Below are positions 12,785 to 23,606 of a stretch of DNA of 64,000 nucleotides, one piece after another (position 1 is the first letter of the stretch; every line of letters begins with the position of its first letter). The stretch lies in contig NC_035174.2 in NCBI RefSeq assembly GCF_001659605.2, positions 932,389-996,388 of the forward strand. The letters are read 5' to 3'. This DNA comes from Manihot esculenta (lineage: Eukaryota; Streptophyta; Magnoliopsida; Malpighiales; Euphorbiaceae). Both the position numbers and the translations under genes were made by a program. The notes beneath the pieces were generated by a model. It saw only the letters and a list, made by a program, of their open reading frames with translations. It was not told where the DNA came from and made no database searches.

Positions 12785-14490
12785 TGGCTTTTGGAAAGGA
12801 TGGTAATCAAGCACTGCTCTATCCCACTCCCAAGATATAAACCAACTTTCAATTGATATGACATTTCTTGCATGATCTTGTTTTTGCAGTTTTGCTGCCT
12901 TGTGTTGCTGCTGTGCCTTAGACATGTTCTGTTGCTGAAGACTATATATCAGATAGTTCAAGTTCCTTTTTGTTATTAATCGTTTTCATTAATCTAATTC
13001 ATGTGGTGATTGAAATGGTAATTACATGCATGTCTCATTAGTGTTCATGTAAAACTGGTTCATGGTGACCTATTCTCTGATCAGCAGAAGACATAAATAT
13101 GTTCCATGGTAAGGTTTTTTGGTGTCGAATGAATGGTCTCCACGCATTTTATTCTTCCTCAAAAGATTAACATAGGGACCTTAACAAATGACAACTAAGC
13201 TGTAAACCAAGATAGGATTAGCGCATACAATAGAATAAAGACCAAACTAGTACAAGAATATTCATTGTGATGCGGTTTGCAACTTTGTGTGATAAAGGTT
13301 AGTGCTTTAGCCACTACATGAACCCGTTTCGGCCTTAAACGGCACAGATTACAGACCCAGCTAAAATGGGTTTTGAGCCTCAGCAACCCAACCTGAGAGC
13401 CAGAGAGTAGAGGACTATTTATGGGCTTAAAAGAATAAATAGAACTTGATTAAAGGGCTATCTTTAAAAGAGTGTCTGGGCCATATGGCCCAGATTGAGA
13501 GCCCAATTGAAAGGTTTTGTGTTCAATGCAAGTAATTCTCAAATAAGCAAAATTGCTCAAAGGTCTAAGCAGGGTGATCCAAAGACCAAAAGAAGGTTAG
13601 GAAAATATTACTGCCAGTGGTGGTCGAAGTTCATCTGATATTCCGCTAGATTGATTGTGCGAGATTCACAATACCACTTTCGATCCTTGGTTCTTGAAAG
13701 CGGCCTGCAGGGATATCGAGGATTCCCTTCCATAGTCTAGAAGGTGACTACCTTTCAGTTATAATCAGTCAAGCTCTGCTGTTCCTCGTGATAAACGCTC
13801 TTGTAACCAAGCTGCCTATTCACCAGCCATTATATTTCTTAAAGTCCTTGTATTTCAGATGATGGCTCAGCAATTTTATGTATTTCGCTCAATGCCATCT
13901 GAACTATCAATTATATATTCATATTTTGGAGGGAATTTCTATTTTTCTCATTATAATAATTAAAGAATCTCAAAATAAATAAATAAAAATGCCCCATTTA
14001 ATATTTATCAATTCTCTTGCATCAAATCATCCCGTACTCCAAAATAACGTATTAGAAGCTAAGGCGACATTCACCTTCAACACCATAGAAACTTGTAAGA
14101 TCTATGCACGAGAGATACGAAGGTATTTTTGGTGTGGGTGAGGTCTTCATATTTTCAGCAACTCAACAAATCAAATCTGCATTTTCAAAACAAGTGTCTA
14201 ACCTCCATAAAAGACTCTGACTTGGAGGAGTTTTCTCCTTCCTTTTTATCAACCATTTGAGCTGTGCCCAATTCTAAAATGATCATCATAACAAAGATAT
14301 CTCATTATCTCATTATGCATCAATAAATAAGTGAAACCCCATCAATTTGGTTTCTTTATGTCGTATGAATTTGCAGCAATTAAATCCAAAGGAACTAGCT
14401 TTTCAATCAATTAACAGAATCTCTTTAACCCAAGAACTCAATTGTAACTTAAATCATATAACATGCCCGGAAAAAAATCAAATTTCCAAT
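12785..14490. other. Intergenic; unassigned moderately GC-rich stretch
   Basis: No coding gene could be built here. The part from about 13560 to 13870 is less AT-rich than its surroundings and lacks long open frames. I compared it from memory with U1-U6, U3, 7SL and tRNA signatures and found no match. The 3' UTR of the L27 locus probably occupies the right end. Confidence 0.45.
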
Positions 14491-14898
14491 TCAAAACCTG
14501 AGCTTGGAAAAGAACCATCGGTTCTTCCCAGTCTTGAATCTCTCCTCAAACCTCTTCTTGATTACTTTGTCAGCCGTAACCTTCTTGTCCTTCGTCACCA
14601 ACGCATCAGGACTAACCATATCCTTCAAGCCTACATCAAAAGTGTATCTAGCAGGCATCAGATGGCTATAATTAACAACCTTCATAAACGCTTTCACTCG
14701 TGACTTCTTGGCTGTCTTCTTCGAAGAGTCTTTCTTGATCACCTTCGATGGGTACTTGGATATGCCAGCGACAAGGCAGTGGCCGTAGGGGCGGTCGCGT
14801 GTGCCGTCATCGAAGGATCGGACAATCATAGCCTTCCTGCCGGCGAAGCGGCCCTGGAGAAGGATAACGGCCTTGTTTGGTTTCAAGAACTTGACAAT
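14491..14898 (-). CDS. 60S ribosomal protein L27 (eL27) with start codon changed to ATT
   Basis: The frame from ATT (14898-14896) encodes 135 residues, the usual length of eukaryotic L27. It carries the KOW-like N-terminal region ([20 protein letters not shown]), the [20 protein letters not shown] block and the ending [15 protein letters not shown]27 is a structural protein of the large cytosolic ribosomal subunit. Where the family has ATG-Val-Lys, this copy reads ATT GTC AAG. The frame stays open upstream to a GTG at 15018, but I found no in-frame ATG near it. The first internal Met is about residue 24, inside the conserved core. Several normally conserved positions also differ in the C-terminal third. 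It is either a recent pseudogene, a copy using a non-AUG start, or a sequence error. It has no introns. Confidence 0.75.
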   Translation of the reverse strand: MVKFLKPNKAVILLQGRFAGRKAMIVRSFDDGTRDRPYGHCLVAGISKYPSKVIKKDSSKKTAKKSRVKAFMKVVNYSHLMPARYTFDVGLKDMVSPDALVTKDKKVTADKVIKKRFEERFKTGKNRWFFSKLRF

Positions 14899-14989
14899 CC
14901 TTGGTTGTAGCTGAGAGGCTTGAGATCGCTGCTCAGTCTCAGCGTCTGCTACTGATAGGATCTGCGTGAAGATCTTAATATGAACGAAA

Positions 14990-14995
14990 TGGGCC
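14990..14995. promoter_or_regulatory. Site II-type element (TGGGCC) of the L27 locus
   Basis: TGGGCC lies about 95 bp upstream of the L27 ATT codon. Such elements are typical of promoters of plant ribosomal-protein and other growth genes. Its position argues that the locus retains a native promoter and is not a promoterless retrocopy. Confidence 0.35.
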
Positions 14996-15182
14996 AAAAT
15001 TACAGGCCTACCACTCACCCATGTCCAGTCATTTTTTTGGGTTGGGTTATATCGAGAAAAATTTACCCATAGATATTGGTCGGGTTATAGTTTCGGGTCA
15101 GATATTTCGCCTCTTCCGTAATATCTTATCTGATAAGAATGCTCCTCTTCTTTAATTTTGTCCATCGTGGGAAAAAGCAATA

Positions 15183-17292
15183 ATGGCAGCGTCCACCGCC
15201 CTATTCATCGCCGGTGCTGGTGCTGGGAGTCATTTCTCCGGTGAGTTCCAGCTACTGGGTCGCTTTGAACCTGGATTCTCTCAAAGGCACGGAAGGCAAA
15301 CTGGGTGGTTATGGCTTAATGAGCAACAGTTACCGCACTGCAATCGGCTGTGCCAAATACCCAGAGCCAAAAAATTGAAATTAAAGCTCAGTTTCGCTCT
15401 TCGCAAAGACTCTGACGATAACTTTCTCTCGGTACGATGTCTCAGTTGCTTTTGGTTTTGGTTAATGTGAGAATTTGTCGGAGCTCATGCTTCCTTTCTA
15501 CTTCGGTTCTGTTGTTTTGGCATTTTGATTAATCTTACGCTCTATTGGGTGCTTGGAAGAAATATGAGAATACTGTAGTATCATCAACATTCACGTTCTT
15601 TGTTTTACGCTGTGCCATTAATGCAGTCCTGAGTTATTGTTTTGCAAGCCTTGCTTTTTCGGGGCTGCCAATAATGTCCGTTTGAAAGCCTTTAAAATAT
15701 GATGAATTAGAGATTTATACCTTGCATTCGTTCTTGTTCCCCTACCCTACCTGCTATATGTGATGGGATTTCGTAAGTTGGATTCTGTTCTCATCCTTCT
15801 GATATAGCGAATTAATGGAACTTGTTGCCCCTGTCTCGCTATCGTTAATTCCTGAACTAAAGTTGACAGAACCTCCTGAGCTGGTGCTATGTAGGATTCT
15901 AAATCTCTATATTTCTTCATCTATGCGACTGCTAATGCCTTGAAGGATGTCTTTCTGACTTGAGTGATGTCTTTTGCAGAATGTAGAAGATACCGATGAA
16001 ATGTTCGATGACTTGTTTAACAAACATGGGAAGGTGGTATTTAGGAGAAATGACCAGAAGCCTCCCAGTGCAGAGGTTGATGATGATGCTGAAAGTTTGT
16101 CGTGTAAGCTCATCTTACAATTACTTAAAGAAAGATGATGTGCATGTTCATTTAAAGAAAGATTGTGCTCGGATATTTATTGTACTTCATTATCAGGACA
16201 AATTTATCGTGATTGGTGATGTTTCTTTTATCATTTGGTTGCTAGGTTTATGCAAATGATTTTTGGTAAGCTTAACTTTTGTTAATTAACAACCCTCTTG
16301 GTTTTTACTTGACAGAAATAAGGGGAAAACTGAATCAGGGAAAAGAAAAAAAAATGAACTAAATACAAGCAGGTAAAAAAGTAGAAAGTGAAAATACGTG
16401 CGGAAAACTTGTCTGTAGTATAAAGCTAAAAGATCCTTCTGCATTTTCTGTTCATAAATGTGGTGATTTAATTTACTAGAGAAAAGGTTAATCATATGGG
16501 TTTAATTGAAGTCTTTATCTTTTGCTAAGTTTGATCAAATTGATGCATTTCCTTACATAATGAGAAGTGCATGCTTTAGTTATGCGTGCTTCCACCTTCC
16601 AGAAGTATATTGTTAATCTTCAGTTGTTAGGGAACGACAAATGTGTGTTTGATGATTTCTCGGTCCTTTTCCCCTTCTGTTAGTTGCGGTGGCAATGGCC
16701 AAGGTTGCGAGTGAGGTTAAAGCTGCAGATATTAGGGTACTTTTTGTGAAGCCGCTCGTGTATTGGACTCGGTTCTTTATCATTGCAACAGCATTTTCAC
16801 GCCCTCAGATTGATGCTATTGCGTATGAATCTCAGCATTTGGTGTTTTTATACAATATTACTTGCATGTTAAAATTTGATGCACTGGATCAGCTGATATT
16901 AATACATGTCACTCTGCAGGTCAAAAATAAGGGATCTTGCTGAGAAGAAATATGGAAAAGTTCCATCAGGGGACACAAAACCTAACTCATGGACGCTGTT
17001 GGATTTTGGTTAGTGCCAGTGAATGATGTCGTAGCACCTTTTGTGTAGCATGAAATTTAATCCACAGGAAAATTTAATTTTTGTAGGTTGTGTTTAATCC
17101 TTTGTGAAGCCTGTTGTTGGGAAGTTGTTAATCAATGTAATATTTTGCTGATTTGGCTTCTGAGTTTCAGGTGATGTAGTAATCCATGTATTTCTTCCGC
17201 AGCAGAGAGCTTTCTATAACTTGGAAGAATTCTATGGCAATGCAACACCCATTGAACTCCCTTTTGAGAACCAACCTCCTTTTCGCAGTTAA
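15183..17292 (+). CDS. Protein Iojap, chloroplastic (RsfS/DUF143 ribosomal silencing factor)
   Basis: Five exons: 15183-15431, 15980-16103, 16684-16822, 16920-17008 and 17171-17292. They total 723 nt, giving 240 residues. RsfS/Iojap proteins bind the large ribosomal subunit (L14) and block subunit joining; plant Iojap acts in plastid ribosome function. The first ~65 residues are Ala-, Gly-, Ser- and Arg-containing and fit a chloroplast transit peptide. An acidic linker follows (EDTDEMFDDLF, then EVDDDAESL). The DUF143 domain spans about residues 125-232: the motif AVAMAKVASEVKAADIRVL, then FSRPQIDAI, KPNSWTLLDFGDVVIHVF and YNLEEFY. All introns are GT-AG, with phases 0, 1, 2 and 1. Internal ATGs lack the transit peptide, so the start at 15183 is preferred. 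The divergent L27 locus begins 284 bp away. Confidence 0.93.
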
Positions 17293-19162
17293 AGCTGACT
17301 TTGAGGATCTAAGAACCCTTAGCTGATAGCGAACCTATCATGATAACTGGAAGGCTACAACGCAATTTCAACCCTGCTGCTTGACAGAGGCCTGGCAATG
17401 TCAACCGCGGACATGACGGTCTTCTTTCGAGAGATGCGAGCATTGATTATTCTATGAAGCAGGAGTAGCACTAGCATCGGTATCTATTAAAATGTAGCTT
17501 GGCTTCCATAGTCGCATGGTTTACTCCAAACAGTTGGTGGATCGCATATGCGTCTTAGCCACGCACCATCTTGGTATTAAGTCTTGAACGTGTTGCTTTG
17601 TCTGAAAACATTGCTTTGGCCTCCTCAGAGGTTTCATTGTTAAAAACAGTTGTGAACCTTCGTCAAACTTCTCATTTCACAAGTTTAAATAACCAAGAGT
17701 AAGACTTCACTATTCTGTTTAGAAGAGACATTTTCAATTAAACTGAATGCACGCCCTAATCACATGGCCTGCAAAGAAATCTACGGGGATTTATAGGATG
17801 CTCACGAGCAAATGCAAAGACAACTATTCCATACATCCCTTCTACTTATTCTTTCCTCAAAGCCTACCATTATGACAAATGAAATAGAAAATAAATAGAA
17901 GAAAGTGCCAGTGATCAGGGATTAGACAGGCATTGGCATTGGAATTGGCATTGCAAGCCCAATGAACAAGTACACTTCACCTGTTCATATTAGAAACTCT
18001 CATGCAATGAGCATACAAGACTTGTACAGATCTCAAATCGGTTACAGAAATAGATCTAAAAAATTAGAGGTTAGAAGGACTTCATCAACACCAAGCAGAC
18101 AGAACCTATAACTTCATTCCTATTCGATTAAATGAGGCCTTGCTTTTCATGCATAATTTGTAAAATCATGGTAATGTTGCCTCAAGTCTGCACCAGCTGC
18201 CATGGACAAGAAGCATAATTAAATTGGTGGCTCTCTCTCTCTCTCTCTTAAGGCTTCGATTCCACCAGTCTTCTTCTTATTTGTTCAGTTCTACAATATG
18301 GTGCACTATGTTTAAAGGGCACACCAAAGAGAGAAAAGGAACAAATGCTAAAATAAAGTTAGCTCCAGCACACAATCTCACAATATAATTTGGCTATGCC
18401 ATCTTGTGATAAAAATAAGGGATCGACAGCCGGAAGTACTGTGACTCCAACACGCAACCCATAAGCTGCTCAAAGCCACAACTGAGAGTAAACCATGGAG
18501 ATCATTTCCGTCAAATTGACTCAGAAGCTTACCACTGCCATTTGGAAAACATAAAGTTGTTCTCTGCACACGAAAGTATGAAGAAATTATTTACAACAAA
18601 CAGTGGTAGAGATATGCCTGGGTACCAGCAAACATGCATGCATATCTACATGTGCGTGTGAGAATGAAGGAAGAACATCCTATTACTATTAACCATGTAA
18701 GCACCATGAATAATACCAATAGTTCCCTACTGAAGTCCCAAAAATGCACCTACTTCAATTGTTCAGTAAACAGACCTCTGAGCTACAAAATTAGAAAAAT
18801 AAACTACATTTCAGAGCAAGAAACTCAAGTAAGTTGTTGAGCACCTTTATGGAAAGAACCAGATCTCCTACCATATATAACCCTTGGCCACCCAATATTA
18901 TTTTGCTTTGATATTATCCATTTATATGACAAAATATGTAAAGACATACTCCTTTCCATATGATAAAAATAAAGTTAATTTAAGCTTATAAGATTATAGC
19001 ACATCACAGTATTATACTAACCATACAGATGATCTAAATGTACTTCAAAGCTATATTTACAATACAATTTACGGGACACCTGGCAATCATTCTTCCATAT
19101 GTATGCCCATGCAAAAATGCACACATATGCACGCACACGCAATCATGTGTATGCTTGACACC
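17293..19162. other. Intergenic with probable 3' UTRs of Iojap and the oxygenase-like gene
   Basis: These genes converge here. No additional coding frame was recognised. A short (CT)n run sits at 18234-18249. The left few hundred bases probably belong to the Iojap 3' UTR and the right end to that of the minus-strand gene; polyadenylation sites could not be fixed. Confidence 0.5.
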
Positions 19163-21397
19163 TCAAGCATAAGAGACATTGGACATAAAAGATATATAAT
19201 CATATGGACATGAAATTTGGAGAGGTAATTTACAGGAACAATTGTCCGAGTGTTGACTTCCTTGTCCAGGTTTTGTCAGACTTAGCTCCATAACATGAGT
19301 TGGAGTCCACCCAGATTCATATGCTTCAAGAAAACCGATCTTTGCCTTATTAGGCAAATCGTGGGGATGAACAAATGGTACTCCAGGAGGCCACCCAATC
19401 TCCATTCTAATATTGGCACATGGGCTGTCCAAGGCATGGATGTGATTCTCACACTCCTTCAGGTTGCAGAACCTTAGCTTGATTCCTTTCCTATCTGCAA
19501 TTTCCTGAACCTTTTCCTTCAGAACCCTTTGGGCCTCAAGCCTTAGCCTCTTGGATGGTGGCAGAGGCTTGCAATGTGAACTATTCTTCCTCCTCATCAT
19601 GGCCTTCATAGATCCTGTACCAGCATGTCATCGATCCAAGGACCTGCTGTTAAAAACTTATTGCTAAGGACTATTCGCACAGAATAAGAAATGCGAAAAA
19701 TCCAAAAAGAAGAGGGTCCAAAAGATTGAAACAGCCAAATAAAGTTATCAGGATTAGAGTAGAAAGAGAGAACCTCTAATAACCAGAATACCTTTGGACT
19801 TCACAATTTTCCATTTCCTATTGTATTATCACAAGAGAGCAGAAATTTTTTTTCTCTGATTTTAAATGCAAAGCTGATTCTTAAATTTACTGTACTCGTA
19901 CTTGCCTTTCACACAAGGATAAGTGAGTGGCCTGCTTAACACCCTAAAGAATTACCACAATACAGCGTGTCAACAAGTTGAATTTCATTGTAGAAGCAAT
20001 AAAAGGACAATCTCATATTATATTCATTTTATATTAACGAACCCGTACATTGGGGAAAAAAGTTGACAGTGAAATGATATTTGAAGAATTTTTCAAACGG
20101 TGAGAGATAAGGAAGGTCAAATTTCCAAATAGGATCAACTAACGAAATAAAATAGAATAAAGAAAAAGGAACAAGTATACCGCTGCATGAAATATGAAGA
20201 GCCTAAAAGAGTAAGAAAGAAATGTGGCATATGTCATTTAAAGGGAAGTGATCACACAATTGATTTAGATAAAACTCTAGCAGAGATTACATTTCCATTT
20301 ACTGATTAGACAATCAAAACAATAATGTTGTGGAAGTGTTGCCTACCATCTAGAGATGTCGAGAAATTGAAACTTTGTATAGTATGCCTGTTAAGAAGCT
20401 GATCAGTTGGGTGAGGTCTTTGCATGAAATCATCCACTGGAACTGGTACCTGGAACTGAGCTTCAACACCATGACCAGCTGCTCTCATCTCAGAACAACT
20501 GAGACTGGTCATAGACTTCGGCATAAGTTTAAAAGCCAAAGAACAGCGTCCATACATGTTCCCCTGCAAGTTATTAATCTCGGTTCTGTACAGCGCAGGG
20601 TTGATATAGCCTGCAGTTGCCTGGTAGAGGGCAAGTCCAGGGTAAACAATGACTTCTTGAGGACCAAGCTCTCCATCCACAAGCACCCAGCGACCATGAA
20701 AATCCCTAACATGTAAACCCGCCTTATCCGACTTCACAAGAGATATGAGACTTTTATCAACTTGGTGCTCATGGTCAGGATACATAACCATCCGACCATC
20801 CTCTTGAGCAGTTAAATTATGCTGCTGTGATCCCTGGAATGACGGTCTAGCATAACAGCAAACAGACAATACCGAAGAGGATGTTTCCTGACTTCTCAAA
20901 GGAACATTATCAAGTATTTCCGTAAAAGGAGAGCTACGCAAGTTTAAATAGAAGCTGATGGCATCCAATATATCCCTAGCTGCCCTTCCAAGCAGAGAAA
21001 ATATGTCAGGCAGTCCTCCTGGAGGGAATTCCATAGCACCATTTGGGTCTGTAGGGGTCAGTCCAGGTCTATAATCATAGGTTTCCTGCCACAGCTGAGG
21101 ATCAGCATAATAACCAGATGTCTTGCACCATTTGCGAGAATCATTAGTATGAATCATATCCGCAGATGGGTAAGATGATTTTTTACGGAAGTAAAGGCGA
21201 GCAGAATCCAAACCGGATCTCAGAAGAGCCCCATCGATCGCCGAGAACTGAATGATGGCAGCAGAATATTGAGCAATTGACTGTGACAAAGTGGAGACTG
21301 AGAGTTTGTAAGAATCACAGGGAAGGCCTTCAGGAGGAATAAGATCACTGAGCTTCACACGACCCAAAGATGGCAGCGGCAGGCCACTGCCTGCCAT
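19163..21397 (-). CDS. 2-oxoglutarate/Fe(II) oxygenase-like protein, possibly without iron binding
   Basis: Two exons, 21397-20347 and 19614-19163, join through GAT-G/GTAGGC and acag/GATC to give 500 residues. The start is set at MAGSGLPLPSLGRVKLSDLIPP. The frame is open 60 codons further upstream, but that part looks like leader sequence. The fold resembles the isopenicillin-N-synthase-like superfamily: residues about 205-290 hold the core (DKSLISLVKSDKAGLHVRD, then GRWVLVD, then QEVIVYPGLALYQATAGY). By this alignment the HxD motif is Q212-V-D214 and the distal His is Y270, while the 2OG-binding RxS is kept at R284/S286. The second exon encodes a basic segment (KPLPPSKRLRLEAQRVLKEK) and a Cys/His-containing tail. 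The last part of exon 2 could be removed by an unrecognised intron near 19235, so the C-terminus is less certain. Cellular role unknown. Confidence 0.78.
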
Positions 21398-23606
21398 GAA
21401 ATTGTCAAAGTTACCAGATAAAAAGCTTAAACGGAAAGCCAGAAGCCTACTGGAAATGGAAAAGGAAAGGGGCATCATCAATGACAATGTCATTAAGCTT
21501 AAAAATTCAGAAAAATATTCAATTAAAGGATCAAGCTTTAATGCAGAATTAGCTACAAATATCGAAAATTTTCTCACTCCACCCTGATGATGTTTTTGGG
21601 AGAGAAGAAAGAACAGACCTTTAAACAGCTGACAATGTTAATTTGGAGAATCGAATACGAAATTTGATAAAACCGGGACTAGGGTTTGCCAGGAGAGCGG
21701 TTGCAGGAACTTCGGCGTTGGGATCCTTCTCCGTTCGTTTATTAACAGAGCTCACATGCCATATGACCAATTTCCTTTCCCTTTCTTTTCTTTCCTTTTC
21801 AGGAAAAGCTTATTGCTGATTTGCTGCTGAGGTCACGTGCGTACGTGTGTATATATATTCTCTCCTTTCGCATAAAGAAATACGTACGTATATATTTCAA
21901 AAAAGCAAAAATATACAGGTATGTTTTGTTTTTTAAAATAAAATAATATTTTTGACTGAAAACAAGTTAGCAAATTAATCCAATTTTGTTGCTTACACGA
22001 GTAAAGCCAACCCATAGACTGCCCATGACTTTAAATGCTACATACATTTTTAATCCAATCCTACTCTTAAAAAAAATAAATAATAAATAAACAAAAACTT
22101 TATTGCTGGTCCTTCGGATTTTGTAAAATAAACGATTGGTGATTGTTTTTGTGTAATCTATTCCTATTTAGTTTATTATATTAAAAATTAAGATAAAACA
22201 TAGTTTTAGTTAATTCTAGTCTATCAGCGTCTTGAGTTTTCAACAGGATTTCAAAGCAAAATGCTTGAGTTTTCAAGAAAAAATCAAAACTCAAGACAGA
22301 ATTTCAAAGGAAAATACTTTTGAGTTTTCACTCATAATTTTTATTTATTTATTTTATATATATATTAAAAATATAATTTTTTTATTAAATTTTTAATTAT
22401 ATTCATCTTAAACACAATATATTTTATATAAATATTAAAAAATATTTTGAAAAATTTCTTAAAAATAAAATAAAACAAAAATAATTAATTTATATATTAT
22501 TACAAATAGACAATAATTTTAAAATAATAATAATAATAATAATAAATGTGCAAAAAATATATAACCAATGGAGTATTTTGTAAGGTTATTTCTAACATAA
22601 AACTCGATCATTACATTTTTGAGGATTGACCATATTGATATTACTTGGTAACTTCTCAAGCGGCATGCGGAGGCAATGATACGACGATTTACGATTGAAA
22701 TGGCGGCGCTGGGATCCCTCTGCTTAGACTTATAACTGGGAAACTGATTTTGTTGACATTGATTTGCCGTGTAGCTATGATAGATTGTGCGTTTAAGGTG
22801 CGGTAAACCGAGTGTTTCTCGCGCACACGCTCTCTCTCTCCCCAATAAAACACAAATCCCACCATTTATAATTCAAGCGAAAAATAAATAACCCGAGCAC
22901 ACCAAGAATTTGCCTTTAGATGCTTTTCGCGTCTGCTAGTGGCGTTTTCGCAGTGGGAATGGTTGGCAGAGACGAATCGTTCAAATTGATATATACAAAC
23001 CTATGAAGAACTTCTTTGATCCTTATTGGGCCAAAGCCTATTTACTGAGATTTTGGGTTTCTAGATGAGCTTGAAACCCTTGATGCCTACCCCTCACATT
23101 TACTTTATATTAATAAATTTTGATTTCAATTAATAAAATGAAAAAGAAATATATTTTGAGACAGGAAAAAGGGGGTGGTGGTGGGGGGTGGTTCGCCCTT
23201 AGGTGGCCTCCGATACGCTTTTCTTCTTGGGAAACATCTAATGTCATTCAAGTAAAACTCAAAATGGCTCCATTACTACATTCAAACTTGCAATAAGTAA
23301 CGAAGTTATGTCCACTATAAAGAAAGGAACTAAAACAAGTATTCTACAAAAATGCAACACAAATTAACCAAACTGTAATTTAAATGGTTCTCCACAAAAA
23401 CTTAGTAACATCGCTGTACCACACAGCTTTTTCTCCATGAACCAAAACAGACAAACCTGAAGAACAGTGTGAACCCTACTACTGTATTACATCACAGGCA
23501 GTCGAAAGTTTTTTGTGCTGAAAAAGATCTTACTTATTACACATATCCAGCTCATTTTTCAGAGACAAGCAGCGAGGAGGAAAAGATAAGGGATAGCAAA
23601 TATTAC
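21398..23606. other. Intergenic between the oxygenase-like gene and SR45
   Basis: The left end is the leader and promoter of the minus-strand oxygenase-like gene, with a telo-box-like AAACCCTAG (gene sense) at 21687-21679. From 22030 to 22560 the sequence is AT-rich, with an (AAT)n run near 22526-22544. The word CTTGAGTTTTCA recurs at about 22211 and 22264. The right end probably holds the SR45 3' UTR. No coding gene recognised. Confidence 0.5.

Noticed and set aside
13560..13870. Candidate structural RNA gene
   Set aside because: No match to the recalled signatures of U1-U6, U3, 7SL or tRNAs, and no upstream TCCCACATCG element of plant snRNA genes. Kept only as a low-interest observation.
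21398..21577. In-frame 60-residue N-terminal extension of the oxygenase-like protein
   Set aside because: The segment is hydrophobic/basic without similarity to the family; the downstream MAGSG start matches the expected N-terminus better.
22526..22544. CRISPR-like short repeats
   Set aside because: Simple (AAT)n and other dinucleotide or trinucleotide runs in a plant genome; no spacers of regular length.
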